This document shows positions 7,854 to 17,291 of a DNA stretch of 64,000 bases, one piece after another. This stretch comes from Tardiphaga sp. P9-11. GTDB taxonomy: Bacteria > Pseudomonadota > Alphaproteobacteria > Rhizobiales > Xanthobacteraceae. A program made the position numbers and the translations under genes. The stretch is from positions 434,001-498,000 of the forward strand of contig NZ_NPKQ01000003.1 of NCBI RefSeq assembly GCF_008329525.1, given 5' to 3'. Each line of letters starts with the position of its first letter. Position 1 is the stretch's first letter. A model generated the notes under the pieces. The model saw nothing but the letters and a program-made list of their open reading frames with translations. It ran no database searches and had not been told where the DNA came from.

Positions 7854-8792
7854 TCAGGACGCCTTCTTCTTGCGAAGCGCGTCGACGAACTTGATCAGGT
7901 CGATGGTCGCGTCCCAATCCTTGGTGGTTGCAGCGTGGAAGCCCTTCTTCTGGCCGTCCGACAGCTTGTCGAACGCAGCCTTGTCCTTGGTCGGTGCGTC
8001 GGTGAAGGCCTTGGCGATAGCCACTTTCAGGTCTTCCGGCAGTGCCGAGCTGTAGGCATAGGGACCGTTGATGATAGGGGCCGACTTGTGGATGATACGG
8101 AAGTCGTCCTTTTTCATCACCGAACCGTCGGCATTCTTCAGCATGCCCTTGGTGATCATCTGCTGCAGCGTCGAGTCGTTGTCATTGGTCCACTGGTTGG
8201 CAGCGACGTCGACGGTGCCCTGCGAGAGCGCTAGCATGGCGTTCTCGTGGCTGCCGGTGAACACGACCTTGCTGAAATAGGTGTCGGCATCCGAGATGCC
8301 CATCTTGTCCAGCTCGAAGCGCGGCACGTTGTTGCCCGAGGTCGAATTCGGATCGACCAGGCCGAGATTCTTGCCCTTCAGATTGTCGACCGACTTGTAA
8401 GGGCTCGACGCCTTGACGAAGAATACCGAGTAATAGCCGGTCGAGCCATCGATGTTGATGTCGTTGGCAAAGGCATCGGTCTGGACGCCGGTCAGGCGGG
8501 CGCGGGCGAACGAGGCCGAACCGTAGCTGGCGATCTGGATGTTGCCCGAGCGCTGGCCTTCGATGACGGCTGCGTAATCATTGGCGATACGCAGATTGAC
8601 CTTCACGCCGAGTTCTTTCGACAGATAGGCGACGAACGGCGCCCAGCGCTCGGTGACGCCCGAGGCGTTCTCGGCGGGAACGACGGCGAAGGTCAGTTCC
8701 GGATACTTGGCCTTGTAGTCCTGGGCGTGAGCCGAGGTGGCGGCGAAAGCCAGCGCCGCGGCGCTGAGCAGAATGGAGCGACGGTTGATCAT
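7854..8792 (-). CDS. phnD: phosphonate ABC transporter periplasmic binding protein
   Basis: 312 residues. A signal peptide (MINRRSILLSAAALAFAATS, cleaved after AHA) precedes a PhnD-type periplasmic binding fold with WAPFVAYLSKELGVKVNLR, SYGSASFARARLTGV, LVDPNSTSGNNVPRFEL and the gate-like SHENAMLALSQGTVDVAANQ. It captures phosphonates such as 2-aminoethylphosphonate and delivers them to PhnE1/E2. It is the second gene of the phnC-D-E1-E2 unit, 113 bases after phnC. Confidence 0.93.
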   Translation of the reverse strand: MINRRSILLSAAALAFAATSAHAQDYKAKYPELTFAVVPAENASGVTERWAPFVAYLSKELGVKVNLRIANDYAAVIEGQRSGNIQIASYGSASFARARLTGVQTDAFANDINIDGSTGYYSVFFVKASSPYKSVDNLKGKNLGLVDPNSTSGNNVPRFELDKMGISDADTYFSKVVFTGSHENAMLALSQGTVDVAANQWTNDNDSTLQQMITKGMLKNADGSVMKKDDFRIIHKSAPIINGPYAYSSALPEDLKVAIAKAFTDAPTKDKAAFDKLSDGQKKGFHAATTKDWDATIDLIKFVDALRKKKAS

Positions 8793-8905
8793 GACAGTCC
8801 CTGTTTTGATCTGGGGTGAAACGTTTTTTCTTGGTAGAAGGCGCGTCTATCGCGGCGATGCCATCGCTACGATGACGTCACCACGATAATTTCAACGCAC
8901 TGCAA

Positions 8906-9715
8906 TCACGCGACGGCAGCAACACCGTATTCGGGAACGCGGACGGGCGTCGGCACATGCGCCGATCCCATCACCTCATCGGCTTCGAGATCGTAGAGTT
9001 CGCGGGCAATATGTTCGGTGAGCGCGGAAGGCGCGCCGTCGAACACGACACGGCCAGCGGACATGCCGATCAGGCGATCGCAATAAGTACGCGCCAGATC
9101 CAGCGAATGCAGGTTGCACATCACGGTGATGCCGAAGTGCTTGTTGATACGCAGCAGCGCATCCATGACGATGCGGGTGTTACGTGGGTCGAGGGAGGCG
9201 ATCGGTTCGTCCGCGAGAATGATATCAGGCTGCTGCACCAATGCGCGGGCAATGGCGACACGCTGCTGCTGGCCACCGGAAAGCTGGTCGGCGCGCTGCG
9301 AGGCATATTGCGCCATGTCGAACTGTTCCAGAGCCGACATCGCCAGCGCACGGTCGTCCTCGGGCCACATCTGGGTCAGCGAGCGCCATTGCGGCATCTC
9401 GGCGAGGCGGCCCATCAGTACATTGGTCAGCACGTCGAGACGGCCGACGAGATTGAACTGCTGGAAAATCATCGCCGAGCGCGCGCGCCACTTGCGCAGA
9501 TCGCGACCCTTGAGCGCGGTGACATCGACGCCATCGAACATGATGCGCCCGTCGGTCGGCTCGGCCAGACGGTTGATCATGCGCAGCATGGTCGACTTGC
9601 CGGCGCCTGAACGACCTATCACGCCGACGAATGCGCCGGGCTTGATCTCGAACGACGCGTTATCGACGGCGGCCTTGGCGCCGAAACGGCACGTCAGCTT
9701 ATCCACCACCAGCAT
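8906..9715 (-). CDS. phnC: phosphonate ABC transporter ATP-binding protein
   Basis: 269 residues from ATG 9715. Walker [10 protein letters not shown] (residues 34-42), Q-loop [12 protein letters not shown], signature [12 protein letters not shown], Walker B IILADEP and the PhnC-typical [19 protein letters not shown]. Ten extra residues upstream of this ATG do not look like family sequence. It energises the PhnD/E1/E2 importer. It is the first gene of the leftward unit and lies 45 bases downstream of a Pho-box-like motif (9761-9778), so induction by phosphate starvation through PhoB is likely. Confidence 0.93.
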   Translation of the reverse strand: MLVVDKLTCRFGAKAAVDNASFEIKPGAFVGVIGRSGAGKSTMLRMINRLAEPTDGRIMFDGVDVTALKGRDLRKWRARSAMIFQQFNLVGRLDVLTNVLMGRLAEMPQWRSLTQMWPEDDRALAMSALEQFDMAQYASQRADQLSGGQQQRVAIARALVQQPDIILADEPIASLDPRNTRIVMDALLRINKHFGITVMCNLHSLDLARTYCDRLIGMSAGRVVFDGAPSALTEHIARELYDLEADEVMGSAHVPTPVRVPEYGVAAVA

Positions 9716-9760
9716 GAGGCACTCCAATGACAATAGACACGCCACCGGTAACGCCCGCGT

Positions 9761-9778
9761 TTAACAGTGATGTGACAT
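9761..9778 (-). promoter_or_regulatory. candidate Pho box upstream of phnC
   Basis: Read on the minus strand, ATGTCAC-ATCA-CTGTTAA matches 10 of 14 positions of two CTGTCAT half-sites with the required 4-base spacer (11-base repeat). It is 45 bases upstream of the phnC start. Confidence 0.5.
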
Positions 9779-9847
9779 GTGCCCTGCGCATACGGGTTAT
9801 CCTCGTTGCGGGAAAAGCACGCCCGAATTCATACTGACGTCACGACA

Positions 9848-9865
9848 CTGTCATCAAACCGACCG
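9848..9865 (+). promoter_or_regulatory. candidate Pho box upstream of the rightward phn genes
   Basis: CTGTCAT-CAAA-CCGACCG has one perfect PhoB half-site and a weak second half (3 of 7) at the correct spacing, 72 bases upstream of the acetyltransferase start. It is weaker than the phnC site because only one half is good. Confidence 0.35.
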
Positions 9866-9937
9866 AAGAGACCCACGCGCGCAAGCGCGCACTCACTCCG
9901 TTACTTACTTGTCCCTCTTCCGTCGCACGGGTGTCAC

Positions 9938-10588
9938 ATGGCCGGAAAGCAACTCTCCCTCACGCCATCAGTCGATCCGAGCGCAAAACTCATCGACGCA
10001 CAGCTCGGCGCCTATACTGAAGTCGGTGCCCGTACGATTCTCAACGAAGTGACGATGGGCGACTATTCATATGTCGTGAATGACGGCCAGATCACCTACA
10101 CGACCATCGGCAAGTTCTGCTCCATCGCGGCGATGATCCGGATCAATCCGGGCAACCACCCGATGCACCGGGCAACTCAAGCGCACTTCACCTATCGCGC
10201 CAGCGCCTACTTCCCCGGCGAGAGCGACGACTCCGAATTCTTCGCCTGGCGCCGCGATCATCACTGCACCATCGGCCACGATGTCTGGCTCGGCCATGGC
10301 GCCATCGTGCTTCCCGGCCGCAATATCGGCACTGGTTCTGTGATCGCCGCCGGGGCCATCGTGACCAAGGACGTCGCTCCCTATACGATCGTCGCCGGGA
10401 ATCCGGCGCGACCAGTGCGACGGCGGTTTTCGCAGGCTGTCGAAGACGGGCTGATGGACCTCGCCTGGTGGGACTGGGACCATGAGATGCTAAGACAGGC
10501 GCTGCCGGATTTCCGCAAGCTCCCGGTCGAGGATTTCCTGAGCAGGTATAAAGGCGTCAAGGCGCCCAAGCAGATGGCATTGACATGA
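9938..10588 (+). CDS. phosphonate-locus hexapeptide-repeat acetyltransferase
   Basis: 216 residues from ATG 9938 (MAGKQLSLTPS). A left-handed beta-helix acetyltransferase with hexapeptide repeats (LIDAQLGAYTEVGARTILN, TIGHDVWLGHGAIVLPG, SVIAAGAIVTKDV) and the chloramphenicol-acetyltransferase-like end IVAGNPARPVRRRFS. A member of this family (the TIGR03308 type) sits in many alphaproteobacterial phn clusters. It may acylate an aminophosphonate or an intermediate, but the substrate is not known. Its stop overlaps the phnM start by 4 bases. Confidence 0.88.
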   Translation: MAGKQLSLTPSVDPSAKLIDAQLGAYTEVGARTILNEVTMGDYSYVVNDGQITYTTIGKFCSIAAMIRINPGNHPMHRATQAHFTYRASAYFPGESDDSEFFAWRRDHHCTIGHDVWLGHGAIVLPGRNIGTGSVIAAGAIVTKDVAPYTIVAGNPARPVRRRFSQAVEDGLMDLAWWDWDHEMLRQALPDFRKLPVEDFLSRYKGVKAPKQMALT

Positions 10589-11772
10589 CGGATATCTTCA
10601 TCGACGGCGGACGCACTCTGCTCAGCCAGGACATCGCCGAAACGTCGCTGCAGATTTCGGACGGCGTGATCGCCGACATTGGCTCAGACGCAACGCACGG
10701 CGCGCTTGGCCTCGATGCCTCCGATCTGCTGGTGCTGCCGGGGATCGTCGACCTGCATGGCGACGCCTTCGAGCGGCAGCTGATGCCGCGCCCCGGCGTC
10801 GATTTCCCGGTCGATGTCGCGCTGATCGACAGCGATCGACAGGCCATCGCCAATGGCATCACCACGGTGTTTCACGGCACCACATGGTCCTGGGAGCCGG
10901 GCCTGCGCGGCGCGGAGAACGCCCGCAAGCTGCTGGATGCCATCGAGACGCTGCGGCCACAGCTCGCATCGGATACGCGGTTCCACCTGCGGCAGGAAAC
11001 ATTCAATCTCGACGCCGAAGATGAGATCGTCGGCTGGCTGCAGGCCGGCCGGATCGACCTGCTCGCCTTCAACGATCATATGGACATCGCCGGCATCTCA
11101 AAGCCAGCGAAGCGCGCGCGGATGGTGGAACGTACCGGGCTCAGCAGCGATGCCTTCGACCAGCTGGTCGATCGCGTGCTGTCGCGCACTGATGAGGTGC
11201 CTGCCTCGATTGCCCGCCTCGCCAGGGCGGCGAACGCTGCCGGCGTGCCGACTCTCTCGCATGACGACGCAACGCCTGCGATGCGCGATGACTTTCGCAG
11301 GCTCGGCGTCAATATCGCCGAATTCCCGATCAACGTGGAGACCGCACAAGCCGCCGCTGAAGCTGGCGACTTCATCGTATTCGGCGCACCCAACGTCGTG
11401 CGAGGCGGCAGCCACACCGGCTGGACCAAGGCGTCCGACATGATCGCCAAGGGCCTCTGCTCGATCCTCGCATCGGACTATTATTATCCCGCGCAATTGC
11501 TGGCCGCATTCCGGCTGGTTCAGGACGGCATCCTGTCACTGCCGCAAGCTTGGGCATTGATCTCTTCCGCCCCAGCGCAAGCCGCCGGTCTCACCGACCG
11601 TGGCCAGATCGCCGAAGGACGCCGCGCTGATGTGCTGCTCATCGATGACAGCGTCGCAATGCGTCCGCGCATCGTCGCCGTGATCGCGCAGGGTAAGCTC
11701 GTGCATCTGACCGATGCCACAAGGCTTCAGCCGGCGCGTGCCATGCACCGCAAAGCTATTGCCGCAGCGTAA
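10585..11772 (+). CDS. phnM: alpha-D-ribose 1-methylphosphonate 5-triphosphate diphosphatase
   Basis: 395 residues, amidohydrolase superfamily. The metal-site segment is LPGIVDLHGDAFERQLMPRP, the PhnM variant (HGD in place of HxH). It also has TTVFHGTTWSW, LAFNDHM, LSHDDATP and the C-terminal GQIAEGRRADVLLIDD. PhnM removes pyrophosphate from the ribose-phosphonate triphosphate in the C-P lyase pathway. Its presence implies that phnG-L exist elsewhere in the genome. Translationally coupled to the acetyltransferase (10585-10588). Confidence 0.93.
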   Translation: MTDIFIDGGRTLLSQDIAETSLQISDGVIADIGSDATHGALGLDASDLLVLPGIVDLHGDAFERQLMPRPGVDFPVDVALIDSDRQAIANGITTVFHGTTWSWEPGLRGAENARKLLDAIETLRPQLASDTRFHLRQETFNLDAEDEIVGWLQAGRIDLLAFNDHMDIAGISKPAKRARMVERTGLSSDAFDQLVDRVLSRTDEVPASIARLARAANAAGVPTLSHDDATPAMRDDFRRLGVNIAEFPINVETAQAAAEAGDFIVFGAPNVVRGGSHTGWTKASDMIAKGLCSILASDYYYPAQLLAAFRLVQDGILSLPQAWALISSAPAQAAGLTDRGQIAEGRRADVLLIDDSVAMRPRIVAVIAQGKLVHLTDATRLQPARAMHRKAIAAA

Positions 11773-11793
11773 CGCGGCTCCTCTCTTACTTGA

Positions 11794-11838
11794 GCATGAA
11801 CGGTCCCGAAAACCGGCATCCACTTTTCGGTATCATGC
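11794..11838. repeat. dispersed Rhizobiales-type palindrome
   Basis: GCATGAACGGTCCCGAAAA and the inverse TTTTCGGTATCATGC frame a short centre. Palindromes of the form GCATGA...CCCGAAAA...TTTTCGG...TCATGC are, from memory, widely repeated between genes in Bradyrhizobium and relatives. It lies between phnM and the DUF1045 gene and overlaps a possible but unlikely upstream start of that gene (11790). Confidence 0.55.
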
Positions 11839-11852
11839 TCTATGGTGCGGCC

Positions 11853-12554
11853 ATGAATGAATTCCCGCGCTACGCGATCTATTACGCCCCCGATGCCGAC
11901 AGTGCCCTCGCCCGCTTCGGCGCCGAGATCCTCGGCTACGATCCCTTCACCGGCAATGACGTGCTGGTGCCCGGCGATCTCATCATGCAGGCGCCGGACT
12001 GGCCGGCTGTTATCAAGGACCCGCGCAAATACGGCTTTCACGCCACGCTGAAGGCACCGTTCTCGCTGGCGCCAGAAGCCACCGAAGCCGACCTGATCGC
12101 GGCCTTCGATGACTTCGCCCGGATGCCCCGTGCCATCCCGAAAATCTCGCCGATGGTTCGTATCATCAGCGGCTTCACGGCTGTCGTGCCGGATGCGCCC
12201 TCCACTGAGCTCGCCGCATTGGCGCAGACCTGCGTCGAAGGATTCGAGGTGTTCCGCGCACCGATGACGCCGGAGGATCGCGCACGGCGCAAACCGGAAA
12301 ACCTGACGCCGCGGCAGGTCGAGCAGCTGGATCGTTTCGGCTATCCCTATGTGCGCGACGATTTCCGCTTTCACATGACACTGACCGGACGGCTTGCAAT
12401 CGAGCGCGGCGCCGAGGTGTTGGCGATACTGCAGCAGAGATTCGCAACCCTCGATCTCACCTCACTGCGCATCGACCGCATCGGCCTGTTCCGCCAGACC
12501 AGCGCGACGTCGCGTTTTCAGGTGCTCCGTCACGCGGCGCTGAATGCCGCCTGA
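11853..12554 (+). CDS. DUF1045 phosphonate-metabolism protein (2H phosphoesterase fold)
   Basis: 233 residues from ATG 11853 (MNEFPRYAIYYAP). Two HxT motifs (GFHATLKAPF and FHMTLTGRL) mark the 2H phosphodiesterase superfamily, the fold of RNA ligase/cyclic phosphodiesterases. DUF1045 proteins occur almost only in C-P lyase loci. A role on the cyclic ribose phosphate formed after C-P bond cleavage is plausible, but this is inference. Third gene of the rightward phn unit. Starting at 11790 would translate the palindromic repeat, so I reject that start. Confidence 0.88.
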   Translation: MNEFPRYAIYYAPDADSALARFGAEILGYDPFTGNDVLVPGDLIMQAPDWPAVIKDPRKYGFHATLKAPFSLAPEATEADLIAAFDDFARMPRAIPKISPMVRIISGFTAVVPDAPSTELAALAQTCVEGFEVFRAPMTPEDRARRKPENLTPRQVEQLDRFGYPYVRDDFRFHMTLTGRLAIERGAEVLAILQQRFATLDLTSLRIDRIGLFRQTSATSRFQVLRHAALNAA

Positions 12555-12604
12555 CTATCGCAACCTGCTGAACCCATCGCCAATCCACAATTGGTCAAAG
12601 AAGC

Positions 12605-13810
12605 TCACACCATCTCGTCGGCTCGCTTCCACGCCGGAAACGGATCGGCGAGCCTCGCCCAGTCGGCGATATCCATGCCGGGCTTTCCCGGAACAAGGCA
12701 GGCATCGAGCCGGCGACGGATATCGCTCTCGTCCATGTCGGAACCGATGAAGACGATTTCCTGTCGACGGTCGCCATAGACCTCGTTCCAGTTCTTCTTC
12801 AGCGACTGCCGCCAGTACGGATCATCTGGCCAGCGATCGGCGGGGACATTGGCCCACCAGAACCCCATGCCCTCGGTGCGTACGATGGCACCGGCCTGAC
12901 TGAGTTCGCCCACCCATTGCGGCCGCGTCGCCAGCCAGAAGTGCCCCTTGCTGCGGATCACACCGGCCCAGCTCTCGCGCAGGAAGGCCTGAAACTTGAC
13001 GGGATCGAACGGCCGCCGCGCGCGATAAACGAAATTCGTCACGCCGTATTCTTCGGTCTCCGGCACGTGGTCGGCGAAGCCATACAGCTCCTTGTGCCAG
13101 AGCGGATGCTGCTGCGCCTTTTCAAAATCAAAACGGCCGGTATCGAGCACGCGATCGAACGGCACGTTGGCAAAATTCGCCTCGATGAGGTCGGCATCGG
13201 GATTAAGCGCGCAGATGATCTTGCGCGCGCTGTTGCATTGCTCAGGCGTCGCGTCATTGACCTTGTTGAGCACCACGACATCAGCGAATTCGATCTGTTC
13301 CACCAGCAGATCCACCAGTGTCCGCTTGTCACCATCGAGCGCCTCGCCGCGATCCTGCAGGAAATCCGTCGAGGAATAGTCCTTTAGCAGATTCACGGCA
13401 TCGACCACGGTCACCATGGTGTCGAGCTGCGCCACGTCGGACAGGCTGTCGCCGTTCTCGTCGCGGAAATCGAAGGTCGCAGCCACCGGCAGCGGCTCGG
13501 CAATCCCCGTGGATTCGATCAGCAGGTAATCGAACCGCCGGCTCTCGGCGAGCGCCCGCACCTCCTTCAGCAGATCGTCGCGGAGCGTGCAGCAGATGCA
13601 GCCATTGGTCATTTCGACCAGCTTCTCATCCGTCCGCGACAGGTTGGCACCGCCATCGCGAACCAGGTCCGCATCGATGTTCACCTCGCTCATGTCGTTC
13701 ACAATCACCGCCACTTTCAGACCGTGACGGTTGTTCAGCACATGGTTCAGCAAAGTTGTCTTTCCAGCCCCGAGGAAGCCGGACAAGACCGTGACGGGGA
13801 GTTTTTGCAT
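12605..13810 (-). CDS. zigA: ZigA/CobW (COG0523) zinc-chaperone GTPase
   Basis: 401 residues. N-terminal G3E GTPase domain: Walker [17 protein letters not shown], metal motif [10 protein letters not shown] (CxCC), switch [13 protein letters not shown] and VVLNKVN. The C-terminal CobW_C domain carries [12 protein letters not shown] and [15 protein letters not shown]0523 proteins of this subtype deliver or allocate zinc when it is scarce. A Zur-like palindrome at 13861-13878, 50 bases upstream of the start, supports zinc-starvation control. Convergent with the DUF1045 gene; no partner gene. Confidence 0.9.
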   Translation of the reverse strand: MQKLPVTVLSGFLGAGKTTLLNHVLNNRHGLKVAVIVNDMSEVNIDADLVRDGGANLSRTDEKLVEMTNGCICCTLRDDLLKEVRALAESRRFDYLLIESTGIAEPLPVAATFDFRDENGDSLSDVAQLDTMVTVVDAVNLLKDYSSTDFLQDRGEALDGDKRTLVDLLVEQIEFADVVVLNKVNDATPEQCNSARKIICALNPDADLIEANFANVPFDRVLDTGRFDFEKAQQHPLWHKELYGFADHVPETEEYGVTNFVYRARRPFDPVKFQAFLRESWAGVIRSKGHFWLATRPQWVGELSQAGAIVRTEGMGFWWANVPADRWPDDPYWRQSLKKNWNEVYGDRRQEIVFIGSDMDESDIRRRLDACLVPGKPGMDIADWARLADPFPAWKRADEMV

Positions 13811-13860
13811 CGAGATCGAACAGTCTTTTGAGAGTGCGGGACATCAGGCTCTTCTTATTT

Positions 13861-13878
13861 GTAACGTTATAACATTAC
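13861..13878. promoter_or_regulatory. Zur-like operator upstream of zigA
   Basis: GTAACGTTATAACATTAC is an 18-base palindrome with a single mismatched pair. It matches the GTAATGTTATAACATTAC form expected for alphaproteobacterial Zur sites and lies 50 bases upstream of the zigA ATG. Confidence 0.72.
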
Positions 13879-13991
13879 ATTACTCATATCTGTCAACCCG
13901 CGCCCACCGATCCCGTCGGTGCGCTGTCAGCTTTTCTGATCTGCTGGAAATCTCATCTGGCGCGGCTCAGCCCACGCTCATTGCGTGGACG

Positions 13992-15140
13992 TTAGCCAGC
14001 CCGCGCGATTGTCTCGGCATCCACCGGCTTGGCGAAGGTCACACGGTTTCGACCGCTGGCTTTCGAGGCGTAAAGCGCCCGGTCCGCGGCAGGCGTGAGG
14101 TCGCAGGGGTCGTCGCCCTCGCGGCCGATGGCAATGCCGACGCTGGCGCCAACCGTCACTTCCAGGTCATCGATGACGAACGGCTCCGAGAGCGTCCGAA
14201 TGATGCGGCGGCCCAGCAACATGGCTTCTTCGCGATTGCCGACGACGGATTGCACCACGACGAATTCGTCACCGCCCATGCGCACCGCGAAGTCGCCGTC
14301 GCGCAAAATTCCGCTGAGCCGGCTCGCAACTGCCTGCAGCAGCGCGTCGCCCACGGGATGGCCATGCACGTCGTTGACCTCCTTGAACCGATCGAGGTCG
14401 ACGCTGTGAACGGCAATGAGACAGCCCGTCGCCCTGGCGCGCGCAGCGATAATCGCGAGACGTTCCTGAAAACCAAGCCGATTGGCCAGACCTGTCAGTG
14501 CATCGTGCCGCGCGAGGGTCGAGAATTCGTGCTTGAGCGAGATCTGCTCGATATTCTGTCGATAGATAAAACGCACGGTCTCGAAGCTGCCGAGCAGGAA
14601 TGCGATCAGGATCACGGCATAGAAAGCCAGATTGCTGTCGACGCGAGCCAGCGCTGAAAATGCCGTCGGCAACGCAACCAGCATCAAGGCCGGCAGCGCA
14701 ATCCCCGGGCGAACAGAAATCCGGCAGACGATGCCGGCCGCATAGCCGAAGACCAGCGCCGTTGCGAGGAGTTGATGCGCAGGATTCTTCGCCCAGAAAG
14801 TCGCTGCGCCAAGCAAGCCGATCAACCCCGCAAAGACGTAGCTGCTCCACGCGTAAAGCCGCTCCCATCGCTCGGCCGCCGCGATTGTGAAGCTGCGTCG
14901 ACCTTTGCTGCGATGATATACGCCCTCGGTGACCACGCGGAAGATCGTGACGATCACTCCGGCTGCACTTAACCCGTAGAACCATGGATTTGCAGAATTA
15001 ATGGCGACGCGACACGAGACGATGGCCAGTGTGAAGCCAGCGATCGAGAGCGGCACGCGCGTCTGGAAGAGCATGTCGATGAGTTCGATCCGGACGTGGT
15101 CCGGAACGCTCACGAAAATCGATCTCCAGAATCTCACCAC
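13992..15140 (-). CDS. membrane-bound GGDEF diguanylate cyclase
   Basis: 382 residues from GTG 15140, which follows a GGGGAGAGG site; an ATG 11 codons upstream (15173) is the alternative. About six membrane spans in the first 190 residues form an undefined sensor, then a GGDEF domain: HDALTGLANRLGFQERL, SVDLDRFKEVND, intact active site MGGDEF and, five residues before it, an RxxD inhibitory site (RDGD). It should make cyclic di-GMP and be product-inhibited. No EAL domain. Monocistronic. Confidence 0.9.
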   Translation of the reverse strand: MVRFWRSIFVSVPDHVRIELIDMLFQTRVPLSIAGFTLAIVSCRVAINSANPWFYGLSAAGVIVTIFRVVTEGVYHRSKGRRSFTIAAAERWERLYAWSSYVFAGLIGLLGAATFWAKNPAHQLLATALVFGYAAGIVCRISVRPGIALPALMLVALPTAFSALARVDSNLAFYAVILIAFLLGSFETVRFIYRQNIEQISLKHEFSTLARHDALTGLANRLGFQERLAIIAARARATGCLIAVHSVDLDRFKEVNDVHGHPVGDALLQAVASRLSGILRDGDFAVRMGGDEFVVVQSVVGNREEAMLLGRRIIRTLSEPFVIDDLEVTVGASVGIAIGREGDDPCDLTPAADRALYASKASGRNRVTFAKPVDAETIARAG

Positions 15141-15377
15141 ATCGCCTCTCCCCGAGGCACCAGATACCGCCAAAGTCTGAAATCTTTGCCGGCGAACTCG
15201 CTCAAAATGTAACGAGGTTAATCGGAGGTTACCGAGGCGAGGCGCTAGCTAACGCTGTCTACTGATCGAACGTTACTGGCTTGCGGCGACGCTACTGCGA
15301 CATCCGCGATCATCGGAAGATACTCCGAGATCACGGATGCCAAGAGACGGTCAGCCGCCGCGCGTTATTCTGTCCGA

Positions 15378-16955
15378 TCAGAAGCCGAGTGCGAGACCGT
15401 CCTTGCGGTGGTCCGAGGCACCGAGCAGCACGCCACGCTCGTAATCGATCTGGATGGCCTGGCAGCCGCCGATGCCGGTATCCATCATCTGCAGCGTATG
15501 GCCGCGGGCAGCCAGGTCGTTGCGCACCGCTTCCGGGATGGTCTTTTCAAGCTGCAGCAGATTGTTGGTCGCGAACGAGCGCGGCGCCTCGGCGGCGGCC
15601 TGGATGTCCATCTTGCGGTCGATCACATCGGATATGAACTGGGCATGGCCGGTGGCCTGATAATGGCCGCCCATCACGCCGAACGGCATGACCGCGCGAC
15701 CGTCTTTCATCAGCATGCCCGGGATGATCGTATGCATTGGCCGCTTGCGCGGGCCAAGCGAGTTCACATGGCCGGGCTTGGCGCGGAAACTCCAGCCGCG
15801 GTGATGCAGCAGCACGCCCGACTTCTTCGCATAGATGCCGCTGCCGAACGGGCCGAACAGCGAATTGATCAGCGACACGGCGTTGAGATCGCGATCGACC
15901 ACCGTCAGATAGACGGTGTCCTTGTGGATGACCGAGTCCCAGTGCTCTTCCGGCGAAGCGTGCTTCATGTCGATCTTGGCGCGGAGGTCGCCGATGAACT
16001 TGTCCGAGAGGAAGCGCTCGACGTCGACCTGCCCGTAAGCAGGATCGCAGAAATAGGCATCGCGCGTGCGATAGGCCGCCTTGGTCGCCTCGGCGAGCAC
16101 ATGGATGCGGTCGGCCTCACTCAGATTGGCCATGTCGTAGCCGGCCAGCACGCGCAGGATCATCAGTGCGGCGAGCCCCTGGCCATTCGGCGGGCATTCG
16201 GCGACATCATAGCCGTGATGATTGGCCGAGATCGGCGTCACATAGTCAGAGCGCTGCTCGTTGAAATCATCGGCCTCGTGCACGCCGCCAACGGCGCGCA
16301 GCGTGGTGATGATATCGTCGGCCACCTGCCCCTGGTAGAAGCCGTTGCGGCCCTCGCGTGCGACCCGGCGCAGCGTGGCAGCGAGCGCCGGCTGGACGCG
16401 CTTGTCGCCGACCGCGGGGGCGTGACCACCCGGCAGGTATTGCGCGGTCGCGTCGGGATGCAGCTCCAGCTTGCGGCGCCATTTGCCCCAGTCGGCGGAC
16501 ACGCGCGGGGTGATGAGGAAGCCGTTCTCGGCAGCGTCGATGGCTCCGGCAAACACCTCGGCCAGCGGCTTCGAGCCATGATCCTTGCTGAGCGTGCACC
16601 AGGCATCGATGGCGCCGGGCACGGTGACGGTCTCGACACAGGTCTCGGGAATGTCGCGGTCACCGGACGCCGCATATTTCTCGGAATCGATCTTGGCCGG
16701 CGTACGGCCGGAGCCGTTCAGCGCGATCGGCGCGCCGCCCTTCGGCGAATAGAGGGCGAAACAATCGCCGCCGATGCCGGTCATCGCGGGATCGGCCACG
16801 CATTGCACGGCGACCGCCGCCAGCGCCGCATCGATCGCATTACCGCCTGACTTCAGCATTTCCACAGCAGCTAGCGTTGCCAACGGATGCGAGGTTGCGG
16901 CCATCCCGTGCTCAGCAACGGCGACGGAACGGGCAACAGCCATAAAATCACGCAT
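15378..16955 (-). CDS. gamma-glutamyltransferase family protein
   Basis: 525 residues, Ntn-hydrolase of the GGT family. It starts with [26 protein letters not shown], as in the large subunit. Thr347 in [20 protein letters not shown] is the expected self-cleavage and catalytic nucleophile, followed by GPFGSG and the late motif [10 protein letters not shown]. No clear signal peptide ([17 protein letters not shown]), so it is probably cytoplasmic, unlike E. coli GGT. GAGGACTCTT precedes ATG 16955. It is the last of eight co-directional genes and could remove or transfer a gamma-glutamyl group from an imported compound. PGAs or acylamino substrates cannot be excluded. Confidence 0.88.
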   Translation of the reverse strand: MRDFMAVARSVAVAEHGMAATSHPLATLAAVEMLKSGGNAIDAALAAVAVQCVADPAMTGIGGDCFALYSPKGGAPIALNGSGRTPAKIDSEKYAASGDRDIPETCVETVTVPGAIDAWCTLSKDHGSKPLAEVFAGAIDAAENGFLITPRVSADWGKWRRKLELHPDATAQYLPGGHAPAVGDKRVQPALAATLRRVAREGRNGFYQGQVADDIITTLRAVGGVHEADDFNEQRSDYVTPISANHHGYDVAECPPNGQGLAALMILRVLAGYDMANLSEADRIHVLAEATKAAYRTRDAYFCDPAYGQVDVERFLSDKFIGDLRAKIDMKHASPEEHWDSVIHKDTVYLTVVDRDLNAVSLINSLFGPFGSGIYAKKSGVLLHHRGWSFRAKPGHVNSLGPRKRPMHTIIPGMLMKDGRAVMPFGVMGGHYQATGHAQFISDVIDRKMDIQAAAEAPRSFATNNLLQLEKTIPEAVRNDLAARGHTLQMMDTGIGGCQAIQIDYERGVLLGASDHRKDGLALGF

Positions 16956-16964
16956 AAGAGTCCT

Positions 16965-17267
16965 CTATCGGTACGAAGCCGCCTGGCGCAGATCGCGCGA
17001 TGAGGCGGGAGAGATGCGGTCGAGCGCCGAGCAGATCGGCCCCCAGGCGCGCGGGGATGGCGTGTGGTTTAGCGTGTGAATCGGCATTGCGGTAGCCGTT
17101 AGCGCAACAATGATACCGGCAGTTGCCATCGCGAGCGCGATATCACGCCGCAACCCAACCGTGCAGATCGACGCGCAATGCCCGCGGGGTGTGCGGCCTG
17201 CCCGCATCCGCTTGATTAGCGCGACGCCGGGCAATGCGGCGAACAGGGCCAGGAGACAGCAGATCAT
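16965..17267 (-). CDS. small putative membrane protein of the amine oxidase operon
   Basis: 100 residues, not recognised. ATG 17267 follows a strong GGGAGGAG site, 24 bases after the amine oxidase stop, and its own stop lies 9 bases before the GGT start. Hydrophobic segments at residues 1-18 (MICCLLALFAALPGVALI) and about 44-62 (ALAMATAGIIVALTATA) suggest two membrane spans. Five cysteines are present. The tail is polar. The spacing argues that it is translated with its neighbours; a role in maturation or membrane association of the oxidase is only a guess. Confidence 0.6.
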   Translation of the reverse strand: MICCLLALFAALPGVALIKRMRAGRTPRGHCASICTVGLRRDIALAMATAGIIVALTATAMPIHTLNHTPSPRAWGPICSALDRISPASSRDLRQAASYR

Positions 17268-17291
17268 ATTGCGCTCCTCCCGGCCCTGACC

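Noticed and set aside
15408-16850. 480-codon plus-strand ORF
   Set aside because: It lies entirely opposite the gamma-glutamyltransferase gene, whose motifs are clear; the plus-strand translation has no recognisable domain and is the usual high-GC antisense shadow.
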